NCBI GenBank assembly: GCA_900770835.1
Contig: CAAGLQ010000023.1
Span: forward strand, 57,803 to 121,802
DNA: 64,000 nt
Source: an uncultured Parabacteroides sp.
Lineage (GTDB): Bacteria > Bacteroidota > Bacteroidia > Bacteroidales > Tannerellaceae
Reading direction: 5' to 3'
The position numbers and the translations under genes were made by a program. Below are positions 16,367-26,200 of the stretch, in pieces. The notes beneath the pieces are model-generated. The model did no database searches. It was not told the origin of the DNA and was given only the letters and a program-made list of their open reading frames with translations. Numbering within the stretch: position 1 is the first letter of the stretch; every line of letters begins with the position of its first letter.

Positions 16367-16912
16367 TTAGATAAACCTTTTCAAAATTTCGACCAATGCA
16401 TCTTTTATCGCATTAATAGAAAGATTCACACCAGTGTTCTGAGCTATACAATAAACGTGCCCATCATCAACCGCCCATTGAAGAGCCGATTCTTCCTTCC
16501 GTTTGGGTTTGCATTCCAATATTCTAACTGAATAGGTTACCTTTACATCCAACGCCTTCAAGATCGCATCTATATCAACACCATCAAAACTCAAAATATC
16601 CTGCTTAGCCCAACACATAATATTCAACTCGTCATCAACGATCAAGGCATCCATAAGCACATGACCATCCACCAGATACAAGCCAATTACATAAACCGAT
16701 AAGTCGCATTCCACTGAATCAATGTAATCACACGTTTTACCGTCCAACATTTCAACCAATGACATATAATTTGCGGAGATCCAATCCGACAAATATTTAT
16801 ACGTTTTAGCCTCTGAAGAAATTGCGCTAAGCCTTGGCGCAGGAATACCAAATTTATTAAATTCTTTATCTCTGAAATAAGCAGCACCACCAGTCATAGC
16901 TAAAGCATCCAT
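16367..16912 (-). CDS. Unrecognised 181-residue protein, paralog of 17329-17949
   Basis: The product aligns with the next gene upstream through DAL-x-M-x-GGxAYF near the N-terminus, TYKxLSD, LCDY/TCDY, a LYLxDGxVLMD motif, and a late KRKxESAxxWAxxDGxxY segment. They are tandem paralogs with different N- and C-termini. The frame stays open upstream to the -7 box and even matches the paralog (YVNISIIMDAL against YLNILKDAL), but no ATG, GTG or TTG lies there, so the ATG at 16912 is used. Function unknown. Confidence 0.7.
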   Translation of the reverse strand: MDALAMTGGAAYFRDKEFNKFGIPAPRLSAISSEAKTYKYLSDWISANYMSLVEMLDGKTCDYIDSVECDLSVYVIGLYLVDGHVLMDALIVDDELNIMCWAKQDILSFDGVDIDAILKALDVKVTYSVRILECKPKRKEESALQWAVDDGHVYCIAQNTGVNLSINAIKDALVEILKRFI

Positions 16913-16979
16913 AATGATACTGATATTTACATAACTAATGTCTTCTTTATTATTAATATTGTTACTTTTGAGTACATCA

Positions 16980-17098
16980 CAAAGATACGAATAACGAACC
17001 TGTACAACTAATAATAAGCACCAAACAACCTCATAAAACGCTTCATAAAACGGACTCCAAATCAGAGGATATAAAGAATGACCTCTTCGAAAGAGGTA
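16980..17098 (-). promoter_or_regulatory. Promoter module 10 (16367-16912 gene)
   Basis: -7 box TATCTTTG at 16980-16987, box ATTTGGAG at 17055-17062 (75 bp) and hairpin arms ACCTCTT 17081-17087 with AAGAGGT 17091-17097. Nearly identical to module 7. Confidence 0.87.
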
Positions 17099-17131
17099 TC
17101 AAAAAAAAATAAATTACAAACAAGTAAAACC

Positions 17132-17328
17132 AAAAAAAGCGGCTTACTTCACAGCAAACCACTTCAAAAGAACATGTTTATGAAAAATAACCAATTCAAT
17201 AATAACGTTAGGTAAAACGATTCTGTATTCGATATGAAATCCAGCTCGCTCAACCTTTCATTAGGAATTAGGGAATGTATCACTAATCTCACGATCGGTG
17301 ATACATCATGAAAAAGAATTTATTTCAC
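17132..17328. other. Non-coding gap with a terminator and an orphan module-like hairpin
   Basis: At 17132-17164 a weak stem with seven T points leftward as a terminator. At 17273-17305 GAATG is followed by a perfect TGTATCAC/GTGATACA stem, the same arrangement as in the promoter modules. There is no convincing ATTTGGAG box and no -7 box 75 bp further on. I see no gene here. It may be the terminator of the 17329 gene or the remains of a lost unit. Confidence 0.5.
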
Positions 17329-17949
17329 TTAATGAGAAAATGATATTCCGTATAGTTTAAAGAAAGAACGCATATGCTTAATCAATCCTCTATATAAATC
17401 ACGAAGACTATAAGAACGACCACCATTTGGAACCAAACGATAGGCACGCCCATCAACAATCGCCCATAGTTGAGCGGACTCATTCTTGCGTTTAGGAGAC
17501 CTGCCTAACAGCTGGATGCCTAAAGTGTTCTTGACGGATAGTAAGTTCAAGAAAGGAATTAAATCGACCCAACCCATGGTGGACAGATCCCTTTTCGAAT
17601 AGGTATAAATTTCACACTCCCTGTCAACAGCGAAGCCATCCATCAGTACCTTTCCGTCCTTCAAATACAAAGCAAGAATATAAACAAACACCTCAATGCC
17701 CTCTTCTGTGTCGTTATAATCGCAAAGCTTCTTTTTGGTGTAATCAAGCAAACCTTCCACATCATTCGACTCAAAATCGGAAAGAGTCTTATAGGTATCC
17801 ATTACCGACATTTGAGCATTGATTTCCGGGAACGTCAAACCAGAATCAAGCAACTCATGTTTGTGAAAATAAGCCGTCCCTCCAACCATCTGCAACGCAT
17901 CCTTTAAAATATTGAGATAGGCAATGAACATAGATCCTTTATCTTTCAT
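17329..17949 (-). CDS. Unrecognised 206-residue protein, paralog of 16367-16912
   Basis: Single-gene unit behind module 11. It shares the DAL-x-M-x-GGxAYF, TYKTLSD, ALYLKDGKVLMDG and KRKNESAQLWAIVDGRAYRL segments with its neighbour, and carries an extra basic C-terminus (YRGLIKHMRSFFKLYGISFSH). The pair is separated by 416 bp that contain both promoters. No family recognised; the repeated LYLxDGxVLMD core may mark a conserved fold. Confidence 0.72.
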   Translation of the reverse strand: MKDKGSMFIAYLNILKDALQMVGGTAYFHKHELLDSGLTFPEINAQMSVMDTYKTLSDFESNDVEGLLDYTKKKLCDYNDTEEGIEVFVYILALYLKDGKVLMDGFAVDRECEIYTYSKRDLSTMGWVDLIPFLNLLSVKNTLGIQLLGRSPKRKNESAQLWAIVDGRAYRLVPNGGRSYSLRDLYRGLIKHMRSFFKLYGISFSH

Positions 17950-17978
17950 AACAAACTAATTATTATTTGATTACACTA

Positions 17979-18097
17979 CAAAGATACCGCTAAAACAAGA
18001 TTAAGCAAAGAGATAAGAAATGGATCATAGGAATATAGTCACCATCAACAATCCCCAAGTCAGATAACCCAATGAATGAAACTCCACGAGGAGTTTC
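17979..18097 (-). promoter_or_regulatory. Promoter module 11 (17329-17949 gene)
   Basis: -7 box TATCTTTG at 17979-17986, box ACTTGGGG at 18053-18060 (74 bp) and hairpin arms GAAACTCC 18078-18085 with GGAGTTTC 18090-18097. Confidence 0.83.
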
Positions 18098-18125
18098 CCG
18101 ATCAAACGAACAACAATCGGGCACT

Positions 18126-18150
18126 AAAAAAAGGCGACCAGTGGCCGCCT
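18126..18150 (-). terminator. Terminator after the 18186-19565 gene
   Basis: Minus-strand stem AGGCG-CC/GG-CGCCT followed by seven T; it closes the long 21287-18186 operon. Confidence 0.8.
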
Positions 18151-18185
18151 CTCTAAAATAATACCAACTAACCAACTTTCTTTGC

Positions 18186-19565
18186 TTACTTTTCAACAGC
18201 CTCTTTCACCTTGGCAATCGCTTCGGGATACGCCACCAGAAGAGCAGCCTCTAATGCCGGCAGCGTATGATTATCTATACCATTCCACTCCTTCTTATAA
18301 GGTGGAATATTGATTGGAATAGAAGGCCTATACGTATGAAAACTGATCTGATCCACGTAAGGCAACTCAAAGTAGATAATCACGTTCACACCACGACCTT
18401 TGCAACATTGATGGCCAAATACATATTTCTGTGCTCTGCACAGATCCATCAATTCAATAAGCAGCTTATGCTTTTTCTCGTAGATCTTGTCTTGATATTG
18501 GCCATAAGAGCGTTTTGCCTGTATATTCACATCCTCCAGTTCCAAGGAAATGCGATAAGCCTGCGCCAATTGATCACCACCTTTGATTAACTTATTCAGC
18601 AAAAGCTTCAATCGACGAGTGCCAATACCACACATAGTGTCCCTCATGTTATCAAGCTGATTAGATAGCCGTTCGATCTTGCGAATAGCTTTCGTGTGAC
18701 CGAAATCACTCAAATGATACGGGAGCGACTTGTGAATAAGACCCTCATGAACTTCCTCGGCAAAATCAGTGTCATGCTTATAAGCGAGAACCTCTGTTTT
18801 AATCGCCTCAAATGACTGGTCGTTCGGGAAGCCGAAATAATTCATAAAAGCAGAATGATCAGCTTCTAAATGTTCGACCACATAGAAGAAACAACCAGAC
18901 GTATTGATCAAATGGAAACACCCTTTTGCCGCCTCTTCATTCACGTACCGATTGTCTCTGTCAACATCCAAGGGCAAGGTATTCAATTCGCCGAGCCTTG
19001 CATAGCGAAGCAAAACCTCATTCGGATACAACTCTCTCAACCTATTGTAATGTGCAGCACCGTCCAGGCCAAAATGGGAACAAAAGGCAGCTTTACGTTC
19101 AGAATCACCTTTCAGATAAGCTTTCACATAATCAAAGTCAACAATCGTAGAGTAATCGAATGCAGGGAGCGCAGTCCTGATGGACTCCAGATCGTTGATG
19201 GCAGAGGTGAGTCCTTTCAAGCACCCCTTCTTGCCAAACGTACTCAATAATGGATGACGTCTGAGCCATGAGGGAACCCCAGAGCGACATAAGTCCACGA
19301 AACGATCCATGCCCGCTATCCCATCAAAATCCGAATATCTACCATTGGAGGCCTTCAATGCATCATAGATACCTAAAAACAAACCAATAACATCGAATTC
19401 CATCTTTGCGAAAGCACATTTGTTTCCTCCCTGCTTACGCAGCGAATAAAGCGGGTAAAATCCATTCAGCATTCCGGCATGAACAGCTGCCATCAACAAG
19501 GTGGAATCCATGTTATTGTTCAACCATTTTAGAAAGGCCACATTATTTGACCCCACATACTTCAC
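18186..19565 (-). CDS. Unrecognised 459-residue protein
   Basis: Last gene of the operon starting at module 12. The frame opens with GTG at 19565; an ATG at 19511 (MDSTLLMAAVHAG) is an alternative start. The first 150 residues are hydrophobic to amphipathic helices, the middle is acidic, and the last part has a helical, basic stretch (RRLKLLLNKLIKGG) followed by VNVIIYFELPYVDQISFH, a strand-rich end reminiscent of nucleotide- or DNA-handling folds without a diagnostic motif. Cys residues in QKYVFGHQCCKGRG could coordinate metal. No family assigned. Confidence 0.7.
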   Translation of the reverse strand: MKYVGSNNVAFLKWLNNNMDSTLLMAAVHAGMLNGFYPLYSLRKQGGNKCAFAKMEFDVIGLFLGIYDALKASNGRYSDFDGIAGMDRFVDLCRSGVPSWLRRHPLLSTFGKKGCLKGLTSAINDLESIRTALPAFDYSTIVDFDYVKAYLKGDSERKAAFCSHFGLDGAAHYNRLRELYPNEVLLRYARLGELNTLPLDVDRDNRYVNEEAAKGCFHLINTSGCFFYVVEHLEADHSAFMNYFGFPNDQSFEAIKTEVLAYKHDTDFAEEVHEGLIHKSLPYHLSDFGHTKAIRKIERLSNQLDNMRDTMCGIGTRRLKLLLNKLIKGGDQLAQAYRISLELEDVNIQAKRSYGQYQDKIYEKKHKLLIELMDLCRAQKYVFGHQCCKGRGVNVIIYFELPYVDQISFHTYRPSIPINIPPYKKEWNGIDNHTLPALEAALLVAYPEAIAKVKEAVEK

Positions 19566-19712
19566 AAAATAATCAGGAGCTCCGCAACCTTACGCATAAT
19601 GAACGAACGAGCAGAAACGAGAAACCGAATCAAACTCTCGATCCAATAGATGCAGAAAATCATTGTCTGGAACAGATGAGTCTAATTTTACGAGAAGCCG
19701 CAAATCGGCTAA

Positions 19713-19919
19713 CTAATAACAGCGTTCAAACAGCCCCTTTCGATCCACATTAACACGTTTCAAGTCAACCTTACTCCGCAATTTGAAATACGTTTGAAGG
19801 TGAGTTGAGACCGCATTTCTCACTTTATTATGAGATTTGCCTTTCAATCCTTTGATTTTGTCAATAAGCTCTTCCTTGGCCGGAATCCTTATCCTATTCT
19901 CGACAACTACATCACCCAT
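19713..19919 (-). CDS. Small basic 68-residue protein
   Basis: A lysine/arginine-rich product (KEELIDKIKGLKGKSHNKVRNAVSTHLQTYFKLRSKVDLKRV) with predicted helices, which would suit a small nucleic-acid-binding protein. It lies in the same direction between two operon genes, 147 bp before the 18186-19565 gene and 96 bp after the 20016-20534 gene. Its reality rests on length, composition and position only. Confidence 0.5.
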   Translation of the reverse strand: MGDVVVENRIRIPAKEELIDKIKGLKGKSHNKVRNAVSTHLQTYFKLRSKVDLKRVNVDRKGLFERCY

Positions 19920-20015
19920 ATCATACTAAATTTCAAATATTAACAATGAAACAACCGGTAACCAAATGAAGATAAAAGAAAACAACCATTACTTATAGGC
20001 GTTGACAGAGCCCGA

Positions 20016-20534
20016 TCAAAAATCGGGCTCAATCAAATCATAGTCAATTGCTGACTTCTGAAACGAATCAGGATCATGCTGATAGAGCAGAGGCAAATTC
20101 AGCCGTACCACTGGATAATTGACAAAACCAGAGCGTCTGTACTCCTCTGGTGGAGAAACAAATCCATTCTGAACTAAGAACTCCAAAGCCTCAGGCTCGT
20201 TGTTTATGTCAACAAACGTGATCGCGGGAATGCTCAAAGCTGGCTGGTCCTCGAGAGTCTTACACAATACAAAACGGCCTTCTGAATCCCCGATTCTATC
20301 AGCAAAAATCTCCAGCCAACCACCTCGGAAAAATGAAACCGTTATACGCACTGTTTGCCCTTTGTAATTGTACACTTTCTTCAATAAAGCTGGATTCGGT
20401 TCAACCAACTCTACCTCGTCAAACGAAAAATAATCCGACGGATCGGTAACACTGTATAGAGTTTCATTATGCACAAAGCACAATAAAGCCTCTCCTTCTA
20501 CAGACACGATACGAAAATCAAAACGTTTTCCCAT
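20016..20534 (-). CDS. Unrecognised 172-residue protein
   Basis: Beta-rich soluble protein (DFRIVSVEGEALLCFVHNETLYSV, QTVRITVSFFRGGWLEIFADR) with an acidic end (SAIDYDLIEPDF). It follows the 20559-21287 gene by 24 bp in the module 12 operon. A GAGCCCGAT/ATCGGGCTC palindrome overlaps its last codons and could act as an mRNA stem. No family recognised. Confidence 0.68.
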   Translation of the reverse strand: MGKRFDFRIVSVEGEALLCFVHNETLYSVTDPSDYFSFDEVELVEPNPALLKKVYNYKGQTVRITVSFFRGGWLEIFADRIGDSEGRFVLCKTLEDQPALSIPAITFVDINNEPEALEFLVQNGFVSPPEEYRRSGFVNYPVVRLNLPLLYQHDPDSFQKSAIDYDLIEPDF

Positions 20535-20558
20535 TGAATTTATATTTATATAATAATA

Positions 20559-21287
20559 CTAATAATCAAGCGAATCAGCATTATTGCAATTGTGATTCAC
20601 TATCATCTTGTCAAAAACAACCGTATGAACACCCGGAGATAAGATCTGTTCAGAGGTATCATCCATCTCACGAAGCAGGCTATGAAGATGACAGTCATCA
20701 TACCCAGTCGGTATTCGAGTACAACCAAACTCAAAAACAAACCGCTCCTTCTCCGACGAAACAGGATCCTCCAAGGACACCGTAACAGTCAGCCCACACT
20801 CTCTTTTCTGGACAGCCACCTTTTTCCGCCAATGCCAGTTAGCCGTATTTAGATAACCTGCATAATGCAAAATATACAGCGACATCTTCCTGGCATCATT
20901 GGCAAAAGAAGACAAAGCACCAACGAAATCATCTTTGCCATACGGCCAATTGCTAACGGCAGAATAGTTCCTGTTAATCCACGCAAAGGGGTAATCTAAC
21001 CGGTAACAACTCCTCTTAGTCCAAGGAACTACCTTCTCTGGAAGCGCAATCCTGTCAAATTCCTTTTTCGTCACCTCGTAAAAAGGATGAAAATCCGTAC
21101 GCTTACTTATGATGTACATAGGCACAGCAAACTTCCTGCGCTGGAAATATTCCAGCTGCTCTCTATACGTCAGGTTATCTAAATCCATACGATTTTGAGC
21201 GTTACGAAAAGCAACACCCTTGCAAATAGCATCTTTCATCGACCAATCTTCGCTCACTTCTGCACTTTTTGAAACTATCTGATCCAT
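20559..21287 (-). CDS. Unrecognised 242-residue protein, paralog of 10453-11205
   Basis: Shares FAVPMYII, EVTKKEFDRIALP, CYRLDYPF and ANDARKMSLYILHYAGYLNTAN with the 10453-11205 product. The C-terminal halves diverge in length and charge. It is first in the operon behind module 12, followed by the 172-, 68- and 459-residue genes. The two paralogs sit in different gene neighbourhoods, so the family probably has a role repeated in several contexts. Function unknown. Confidence 0.73.
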   Translation of the reverse strand: MDQIVSKSAEVSEDWSMKDAICKGVAFRNAQNRMDLDNLTYREQLEYFQRRKFAVPMYIISKRTDFHPFYEVTKKEFDRIALPEKVVPWTKRSCYRLDYPFAWINRNYSAVSNWPYGKDDFVGALSSFANDARKMSLYILHYAGYLNTANWHWRKKVAVQKRECGLTVTVSLEDPVSSEKERFVFEFGCTRIPTGYDDCHLHSLLREMDDTSEQILSPGVHTVVFDKMIVNHNCNNADSLDY

Positions 21288-21311
21288 AAATATCTCCTTT
21301 TGTTATACGCA

Positions 21312-21432
21312 CAAAATTACCCAAAGAACCATCCACAACCAACTAATAACCAAACAGCTACATCACAAATCACCACCTCCAACTAACCCCAAATCAGCCC
21401 TCACCTATTGAATGAGGGCTTGAGAAGCCCTC
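21312..21432 (-). promoter_or_regulatory. Promoter module 12 (21287-18186 operon)
   Basis: -7 box TAATTTTG at 21312-21319, box ATTTGGGG at 21387-21394 (75 bp) and hairpin arms GAGGGCT 21414-21420 with AGCCCTC 21426-21432. The hairpin ends 6 bp from the methylase stop and may also terminate the topB operon. Confidence 0.82.
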
Positions 21433-21437
21433 TTCTC

Positions 21438-23213
21438 TCAATCCAGTAGCCAACATGCGTCATACAGCTCAGTCAAAAGCCTGTCAACCGACCAAGGATC
21501 ACCCTCTATCAGTACCCGACGTTGATCCTCGTTGAACACCGGAAATCGAAACTCTTTGATGGACGTTCGCATCAAAGCCCAGAAGTCACCTTGATACGGC
21601 TTTGAGGTCAACTGCAAGTAATGCCCGAACACCTTTGACGATAGAATGGAACGCACTAACCGCAGATGTTCCAGATCAGAGCACACCAATGCAAAACCAT
21701 TCACGAGGAAACACTCCTTTTCCAGTAAAAACGGCTTAACCGGCAACCCACTCATCAAGGGCATGATCAACCGTGGTTGATCTCTGTACCGAAACCCCTG
21801 CGTTCGACCCCATGCGAACCAGGGGTAGGAGAGGACACCCTTGTCCCGCTCCAGTAGCCATTCACGGTAGGAGGTGAGATACGCATAAGCTAACGGATAT
21901 TTCTTTCGCAGCACAGGCTCATCCAAAGGAACCGTACCCGCCTTATATGGAAATATAATCTGTTGGCATACAGCCTCATAATCGCCTGTCGAACAAAGGT
22001 CGGCACAACGAACCAGCGGTTTGCAAATAGACCGTTCCACTTTGCAGACCCTTCCTTGCCTATCTTTGAATTCAAACACCTTTTTCAGTGTTCTTTCCGG
22101 TTTGAATACAAACACATCATTCGCGCAAGTAGCGATACCATTCGAATAAACCAGACCATCAAGCAACGGTACAGCCATCCGCGAAACCCGATCCAGAAAC
22201 AACCGATCACGGCCTACCGACAAACGCCACCCATCAGCTGACAGCCTATCATACGCATAAGTCTCCAGCTCACACTCCTGTTCCAATGCATCAGGACTCA
22301 CATTGGTATAACGTAAAGCCTCAGAGGCAACCTTGCCCAAACGCACGATGCACGTATATGTTGTTCGTCCGGGAAACACCTGTTTGTTGCCGAAATCAAA
22401 CAGATCAACAACGATGCTCATTGCCAATAATCGCTTGCGGAAACCCCTTCCATTCAGCGATGTCAACCACGTATTCGGGGCGATCAAACAAGCCACGCCG
22501 CCATCCAGTAAGCGATCCAGTGACAACTGCAAAAACACCAGATACATATCTGTCAACCCACTTCCTTTGGCATCACCGAGTAAATCCTTCTGCTCCTTCG
22601 GCAAGTTGCGCAAACGTACATACGGAGGATTACCTATGATCGCCTTAAACCGTAAATCACTCGGTAAAGATAAGGCATTCATGGTTGACAAATGCAAGCA
22701 AGAGGCATCCAAGCATTCGCCCAGTGTGGCCGCATAAAGCAGGCATAGCACCCTCGCCTGCCGAATGGCCGTTTCATCAATATCAACCCCATGTACCCGA
22801 TCGATCAAGCAAGCCAGTGATTGATCAGGGAACCGCTTGCGCATAGCCTCTACCATAGTCAGCAAGAAAGCCCCACAGCCACAGGAGAGATCAGCCACCT
22901 GATCCTCCGCCTCCAAAGAATCAATCACCCGATCCACGATAAACGCACGAATAGGCGACGGAGTATAAACCGCCCCTTCGTTTTTCACCCGAGACGAGGA
23001 CAGACCGCACCCACATAACCAAATCACATCCTCCAACGAGTCCAAGGTGCTGAATAGAGGCAAGAGCTCGTCATCGGGCACCCACATACCGGCAAGTCCA
23101 TCCGGCAAAGACAAACCACGATTCTTGATAAAGGCAGTAACGGTAAGGGATAAAAGACGATCCTTATCTACCTGACAACGCATCACCGCCTGACGATCCT
23201 TAGCAGACAGCAT
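21438..23213 (-). CDS. N6-adenine DNA methyltransferase (Eco57I/TaqI-like)
   Basis: A 591-residue SAM-dependent enzyme. The motif-I region reads VADLSCGCGAFLLTM near residue 109, and the N6-adenine/gamma-class catalytic motif is NPPYVRLRN near 195. The C-terminal 250 residues look like a target-recognition domain (KPERTLKKVFEF.., YPWFAWGRTQGFRYRDQPRLI). No restriction nuclease gene is beside it, so it is either an orphan methylase (plasmid self-protection or regulation) or the fused enzyme has lost its nuclease part. It is 5 bp downstream of topB, an unusual partner. Confidence 0.88.
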   Translation of the reverse strand: MLSAKDRQAVMRCQVDKDRLLSLTVTAFIKNRGLSLPDGLAGMWVPDDELLPLFSTLDSLEDVIWLCGCGLSSSRVKNEGAVYTPSPIRAFIVDRVIDSLEAEDQVADLSCGCGAFLLTMVEAMRKRFPDQSLACLIDRVHGVDIDETAIRQARVLCLLYAATLGECLDASCLHLSTMNALSLPSDLRFKAIIGNPPYVRLRNLPKEQKDLLGDAKGSGLTDMYLVFLQLSLDRLLDGGVACLIAPNTWLTSLNGRGFRKRLLAMSIVVDLFDFGNKQVFPGRTTYTCIVRLGKVASEALRYTNVSPDALEQECELETYAYDRLSADGWRLSVGRDRLFLDRVSRMAVPLLDGLVYSNGIATCANDVFVFKPERTLKKVFEFKDRQGRVCKVERSICKPLVRCADLCSTGDYEAVCQQIIFPYKAGTVPLDEPVLRKKYPLAYAYLTSYREWLLERDKGVLSYPWFAWGRTQGFRYRDQPRLIMPLMSGLPVKPFLLEKECFLVNGFALVCSDLEHLRLVRSILSSKVFGHYLQLTSKPYQGDFWALMRTSIKEFRFPVFNEDQRRVLIEGDPWSVDRLLTELYDACWLLD

Positions 23214-23218
23214 ACGTG

Positions 23219-26200
23219 TTATTTCTTTCCGTGGATACCACCTGAGTTATCAAAATTCATAATCACGGCGAACTGGTCGTTCAGCGACAAATAAGCCTTA
23301 TACGCCTTGCCCTCCTTGGATTTAAAAGAGATCAATCCCGTCTTGCGAGATGTCAGTAACTGCGTGATCTCGCCATCCGTCAGTGTATGACCCCTGTTCT
23401 CTGTCCACATGGAGAAACCGCACCCCTCCGCAGAGCAACTGATCGCTTTCAAGGATCGTTTCAAACTCGGTCGGTTACATTTAGGGCACAAACCCTCAAA
23501 AGCCTGATCAAACACAACCTTATACTCCTTACTCAGCACCAAAGAGGCATCGAACTTCTTCTTCTCTTTGTTGATGAAACCCTTGATTAACCCCGTCTTG
23601 CCCGACTCCAGCAAAGCCTTGATCTCATCATCTGTCAACCGATGGCCAGACACATCGAGCCACAGGCTAAAGCCACACCCCTCGTGAGCACAGGAAATCG
23701 TCCGACCATCCAGTCGAAGCATGAACTCTCCACATTTCGGACAAACGCCTTCATAAGGTTTCTTCTCCCGTTCAGGGAAAGCAAAGACCACCTTAAACTC
23801 CTTATCGAGGACCAAACAAGCATCGAAGACCTTCTTATCCTTACCTTTAAGCCCAGTCAACAACCCTGTCTTACCAGATTCAAGAAGAGCCTTTATCTCA
23901 TCGTCTGACAACTGATGACCACACACATCGAGCCACAAGCTAAAGCCACACCCCTCATGACCACATGAGATTGAGCGACCATCCCGCCGAAGCATAGACT
24001 CACCACACTTTGGGCACACACCTTCATAAGGAACAGTCTGCCTTTCCGGGAATTCAAACGCCACCTTGAAGTCTTTATCCACGACCAATGCCGCCGAGAA
24101 AGCCTTCTTCTGCTTGGATACAAACCCATCCAGCACCTCGGTACGCCCTTTTTCGATCAAGCCCTTAATCTCCTCATTCGACAATTCACGTCCTGAGACA
24201 GACCTCCATAAAGTAAACTGGCACGACTCGCACCATACCTTGCTCTTATTCGCTTTGAGCCCCTCATGCTTACACTTGGGGCAAGTCGCCTGATAATCCT
24301 CAGTCGCTCCCCGATCTGGCAAATCAAAACCGATCTTAAAATCAGGCTTTAGTACAAGCGGAGCATCAAACGACTTCCCGGCCTTAGACTTAAACCCACG
24401 AATTAATTTCGTCCGGCCACGTGCCGCCAGCTCCAAGGCCGTACGCCCATCAATCTTTTTACCGTAGATGGTCAGAGGGATGATAAAGTCACACTCCTTA
24501 TCCGTGCAATACAGATAGCCCTTCTGTGAGAACTTCAAGTTCTGTTTCTTGCATTTGGGACAGAGACAGTTCGTGGCTCCAGCCTCCAGAATCGCCGAGG
24601 TATCAATCTTGCAATTGGAGAGCTCATCTGTCACCTCATGCGTATAGTCAACGATCTCCTTGTTGAATAGCTCCACTTCCAATTTACCCTCGCAGATGCG
24701 ATTTAACTTCGCCTCCCAATTACCAGTCACCTCGACATTGGAGATACGCATATCCTTCACAACATCATACAGAGCCAACCCCTTTTCGGTAGGTAGCAAG
24801 CTCTTCTTCTCGCGAACAATGTACTCACGTTTCAATAGGGTCTCGATGATGGCAGCCCGGGTCGCCGGTGTACCGATACCCACATCCTTCATGGACTCAC
24901 GTTGTTCCTCGTCGTCCAAGTCCCTGCCGGCCACCTCCATCATACCCAGCAGCGTATTCTCCGTCAACAAGGCCGGAGCCTTCGTCTGCTTGGACAACAC
25001 GAAGCCATCTTTCAACCGCACATGATCATTCTCATTCATGTCCGGCAATTTCCCAGCAAACTCATCCTCCTTTTTCTCCTCCTTGATACCGAGCACACCT
25101 CTCCAGCCCTCACGTTTGATCACAAAGCCCTTAGCCACAAATGGCACATCGTCCGCTGTTGGGGAAATCAATGTCACCGTCGTGACAAACTTCAAGCACG
25201 GGTCGGACACTGTCTCCAGCATACGCCCAACGATCATCCGGTAGATAAACAGCTCCTCACGAGAAAGCCCCTCTATATCCGCACGTGTCGCCACCTTCTC
25301 GGTTGGCAAAAGCGCATGGTGATCCGTCACTTTCGCCGCGTTCACGGAAATCTTACCCATTTTCTTCCCCCGCAGTCGTTCAGCGGCAGCCTTCAGGCAC
25401 TTCAATTCCTCAATGTCATCTGGCAACGCCTCCACATTACGGATCAAACCCGGCAACAGATCATACACATCATCCGGAATATAGCGAGAACCGGTACGGG
25501 GATAGGTGGTCAGCTTCTTTTCGTAAAGCGATTGCGCCACATTGAGCGTCTTATCCGCGGTATAACCATAGCGGCTATTCGCCTCTTTCTGCAGAGATGT
25601 CAAGTCATAGAGTAGGGGAGGAGCCTGCCGCTCCTCCTTCTTCTCGATCTTTTTGACCAGCAGAGAATCTGACTGACGCACCTGATCCAGCATAGCCTGA
25701 GCCTCGTCCCTTTTATCATAACGCTTAGCGTTCTGGGCAGAGAAGCGACTTGAATCCTGCTCAGCCGTCACCTGAAGCACATAATAAGGCGTAGGAACGA
25801 AATCGCGGTTGGCGATAAAACGCTTGCAGATCATAGCTAACGTAGGCGTCTGTACACGCCCTATTGACCAGACACCGCTACGACTGTTAATATTCAGGGT
25901 CGTAGCTATGGTAGCGTTGATACCCACAAGCCAGTCCGCCTCGGAGCGAGCCTTTGCCGCCTCATAGACATGGTCATAATCAGACCCCGGCTTCAGCTGA
26001 TCAAACCCATCCTTGATAGCCTTATCGGTCAATGATGAAATCCAGAGACGGTCAAAAGGCGTACGAACACCTTTCGTATCCTGAAGATAGGCATAAATAT
26101 ACCGGAAGATAAGCTCGCCCTCGCGACCCGCATCGGTCGCCACAATAATGCGATCAGCCGATTTAAATAATTTACCGATAATACCCAACTGATTGCTGAC

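Noticed and set aside
17990..18196. 68-codon minus-strand open frame
   Set aside because: It lies across promoter module 11, including its box and hairpin, and across a terminator, and overlaps the stop of the 18186 gene.
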